From: Lutjanus erythropterus
Taxonomy: Eukaryota; Chordata; Actinopteri; Lutjaniformes; Lutjanidae
NCBI GenBank assembly: GCA_020091685.1
Contig: CM034601.1
Location: 13,316,472 to 13,380,471, forward strand
Direction of reading: 5' to 3'
Length of the DNA: 64,000 nt
The notes under the pieces were generated by a model. It saw nothing but the letters and a program-made list of their open reading frames with translations. It was not told where the DNA came from and ran no database searches. Below, piece after piece: positions 61,546 to 64,000 of this stretch. Position numbers and translations under genes: made by a program. The stretch's first letter is position 1, and every line of letters starts with the position of its first letter.

Positions 61546-61737
61546 ATGTCCACTCAAGATTTGATACTTGATTTTCTAAATGACAATAAATAATCTTCCC
61601 TGATATTCCTTTTACTTTTTAGGATGTCCACAAAAGAGATAACAGATCTAACGGTGTGTCATATAATGGAAAAATAAAGAATGTTATATTTTACATTTTG
61701 ATCTATTTTTAAATTGTAACATTCTGCAATACATAAT

Positions 61738-61925
61738 AAAGGAGTAGTTCAACACGTTGGCAAACTTGCATATTTGCTGTGTTTCTGAAAGTGAGATAAG
61801 ATTGATGTTATTTGTCTGTAAGTACAGTACTGAAATCTGGGCATGTTTAATCTATAGCTTAGCATAAAGAATGAAAGCCAGGCAAACGGCTAGCCCGGCA
61901 CTGTCGAGAGTTAAAAAATAGTATG
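61738..61925 (+). mobile_element. AAGGAGTAGTTCAACA-type repeat fragment
   Basis: TAAAGGAGTAGTTCAACACG, then GAAAGTGAGATAAGATTGAT, CTTAGCATAAAGAATGAAAG and CAAACGGCTAGCCCGGCACT follow the order of a common teleost repeat that I recall. The left end is present; the right is lost. It lies 190 bases from another repeat. Confidence 0.6.
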
Positions 61926-62715
61926 ACTACCAACTAGAGATGTACCGATATATCGGTTGAACATTTTTGTTGGATAAGATGACATTCACAGATGGCAGTG
62001 GCCGAACTTAATCTGCTGTGTCGCATCATCCCATGTGTTGATTCGGAGAAAAAGCCACTGGCTGGACCCGACTCTGATATGACAGATTATGTGCTCATTC
62101 AAAGAAAGTGCTCAAAAATATTAAAAGTAAAAAAAAGTTTAAAACACCCCAACACCCCTAAAACTCATTAATTAATGTATGTTTTTGAGTTATGTGTTGG
62201 CATTACGTCTTGGCAGACAACAGCCGGCACGGTGGCTCTGCACACTTTCCTTTAAAGTCTTGTCATCAGCGCGAGGTTGCCAAGTTTGGTATCATTGTGC
62301 ATGATCAGAGAACCTGTGCTCATCAACCCTATCTGAACCTGCGTCATAGCATGAGATGCTGCACAGAGGCACTGGGTGGGTGGATAAACTGTTATTTGTA
62401 TAAGAAATAGCTCCAAGCTGTTGTCTTCCTACAAAACATAACACTACACGTTTAGTTTGCCATATTCCAAAATATTCTAATTTGGGATTTGGGGAGCGTG
62501 TTCAATACTTTATCAGTAATAGCATCAGTAGCATGATTCCAGAAAGCCCCTAATCTAGAGCAGGTATTAGAGAAGGGGATTTGAGTGTCACGATGTAGAA
62601 TAGGTAAACAGGCGGGGACTGCCGTCTGCACACAGCCGGGCCTTCCAGGCTGATGGATGAAATGGCTTACAGAGGACACAAGCAGTGTGACATTGATGGA
62701 CAGTCTGATATTGCC
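61926..62715. other. No gene seen; ATATCGG-type repeat word
   Basis: AGAGATGTACCGATATATCG (61937-61956) is typical of a repeat with a GATATATCGG core, but only a short piece is present. The remainder is unassigned; short frames at 62192-62410 and 62679-62452 are not credited. Confidence 0.35.
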
Positions 62716-63060
62716 TCCCTAATCTTGCCTCCACTCAGTCTCACACACACTCAGACTCACACACACATTTCTCTGTGTCCCTCTCACTCCTCCATCTCCC
62801 ACTTTCCTTCTTGTTTTTTTTCTCAGCTCTGCTCTGACTCATACTTTTCGTCTCCGCTCCCTCTCGTTCTTCTTTTCTTCCTTTATTATCTCTCACTTGC
62901 TCATCTCTCGTCGTGTCCTCACGGGGTCTTCTGTTGTCTCATTTCTTTGTTTTCTGACTGCTCTGCGCCTCAGATCGCACTCTCTGGCTCTGCCTCTCCC
63001 ATCAACTCCGCCGCTGCTCTCTCTGTCCTTGTTTGCACACACCAACACGCTCACAAACGC
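62716..63060 (+). other. Pyrimidine-rich tract with CA repeats
   Basis: The plus strand is C/T-rich (CTCACTCCTCCATCTCCCAC, CTCATCTCTCGTCGTGTCCT), with short CA runs at 62743-62766. The overlapping frames of 153 and 107 residues are serine/leucine low-complexity and have no other support. Confidence 0.55.
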
Positions 63061-64000
63061 AGAGCAGATTCCTATAATCATTTCACAAGATCAAACAACC
63101 AGTACTTTGTGTGAAGGACACGGGGGAAAGACGTTAGCCAGCGAAAAAAAAGACACAAACCCAAACATACACATTCACACTAAAGTCTATATGCAGAGAT
63201 GCTATATGAGACATTTATAAATTTTAACACTCAAGTTATGGATGGTTGGTTTTGACCATGCTGAACTTTTTTCTGATAGTTTTCAACCAAGTTTTGGCTC
63301 ACATTTGTCTTAAAGAGTGATCAAATGAACAAGAATTTTAGCTTATTACATTTCAGATGAATTATATCAGTTTGAGCTGGAAACTTAGTTAATGTAATTA
63401 TTTCATTTTAGCTGCATTTGATCAAAATTAGTTGTAGTTACTGGATGGAAATCCTACCTGCAATGGTTATTGATTAAGCCAACTCAAATAGTTTCAGTAA
63501 ATGCAGCTCAGAATTTTCAATCACCTCTCTCATTGCAACAAGTTAACAGAACTGAATAAACTACTGTAGAATGTGTAATATTTGTATTTAGAGTAAGAGT
63601 TAAAGCCCAATATTTCATGTTCATTATAGTAATAAAAAATGTATAAACAAGAAAATTCTACTGGCACTCCATTTTTTTAAGATAGCAGAACCTCTAAACA
63701 AATTAAGTTTTCACTAATTACTACAAATAATTCATTTGAGCATTTGGTTTTACAGTTTTGTGATGTGAAAAGTGTTGCTTGCAGTGACAACCCCACAGAG
63801 AATTATAACCTATCAGAACTTTTTGGCCTGCTCTCGCTCAGTGTTTTCATTCCGCTCGTTTTTGCCTTCATCAAACATGTTTCCTGCTGCTGTTTTCACG
63901 AAAAATAAGCTCTGATAAACCCACTGCACCACTGGCCCAGCAACAAAGGACAGACAGACAACATAAGCGACTGGCTAAAGTGCTGGATATTTCTCTCAGG
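63061..64000. other. No gene seen to the right edge
   Basis: AT-rich DNA with no recognised repeat or exon. If the INSYN2 assignment is right, this is still intron, and the upstream coding exon lies beyond 64000. Confidence 0.35.

Noticed and set aside
62653..63114. 153-residue forward frame and the overlapping 107-residue frame
   Set aside because: Both come from a C/T-rich tract and are serine/leucine low-complexity in two different frames.

Overview
The window reads as euchromatic, intron-like DNA from a bony fish, most likely a spiny-rayed teleost. It has long AT-rich non-coding stretches, many CA/TG microsatellites, decayed Tc1-type transposons of a family I recall as common in teleosts, short foldback elements ending in TTAA, and L2/Rex-like LINE remnants. 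Nothing prokaryotic, viral or organellar was seen. There is no operon, rRNA, CRISPR array or convincing tRNA.

Only one stretch is convincingly protein-coding: a terminal exon on the minus strand (27813 down to 27350). It encodes 153 residues and a stop, and is preceded by a clear splice acceptor. Its C-terminus is lysine/arginine/glutamate-rich and ends in LLRKYRL. I recognise it, from memory, as the C-terminal exon of the INSYN2 (FAM196) family, which works at inhibitory synapses. The large upstream coding exon expected for that family is not in the 36 kb on its 5' side, so that DNA is probably one long intron. The mammalian family members sit antisense inside DOCK1/DOCK2 introns, so this window may also lie inside a DOCK gene. 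No DOCK exon was recognised.

Layout. 1-8.5 kb: two copies of a degenerate minisatellite, a Tc1 remnant, a LINE fragment with a YADDT motif, and a 363-bp palindrome. 8.5-16.7 kb: mostly unassigned, with a TTAA foldback element, a LINE tail, a minisatellite and a pyrimidine tract. 16.7-19.6 kb: retroelement pieces and a reverse-strand Tc1 remnant. 19.6-25.5 kb: essentially featureless. 25.5-26.4 kb: a foldback element with a second repeat inside it. 27.3-27.8 kb: the exon. 28-35 kb: sparse repeats. 35.6-36.7 kb: a TG-rich block that switches to CA-rich. 37-48 kb: pyrimidine tracts, a split repeat, and a third Tc1 remnant. 48-55 kb: several short DNA transposons, including a three-level nest. 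55-64 kb: mostly unassigned, with a few repeats.

The genes do not form a system here, because there is only one exon. The interest lies in how repeats of the same families are layered, inverted and interrupted, and in several non-repetitive segments that could be regulatory. All family names are from memory of consensus features; no search was run.
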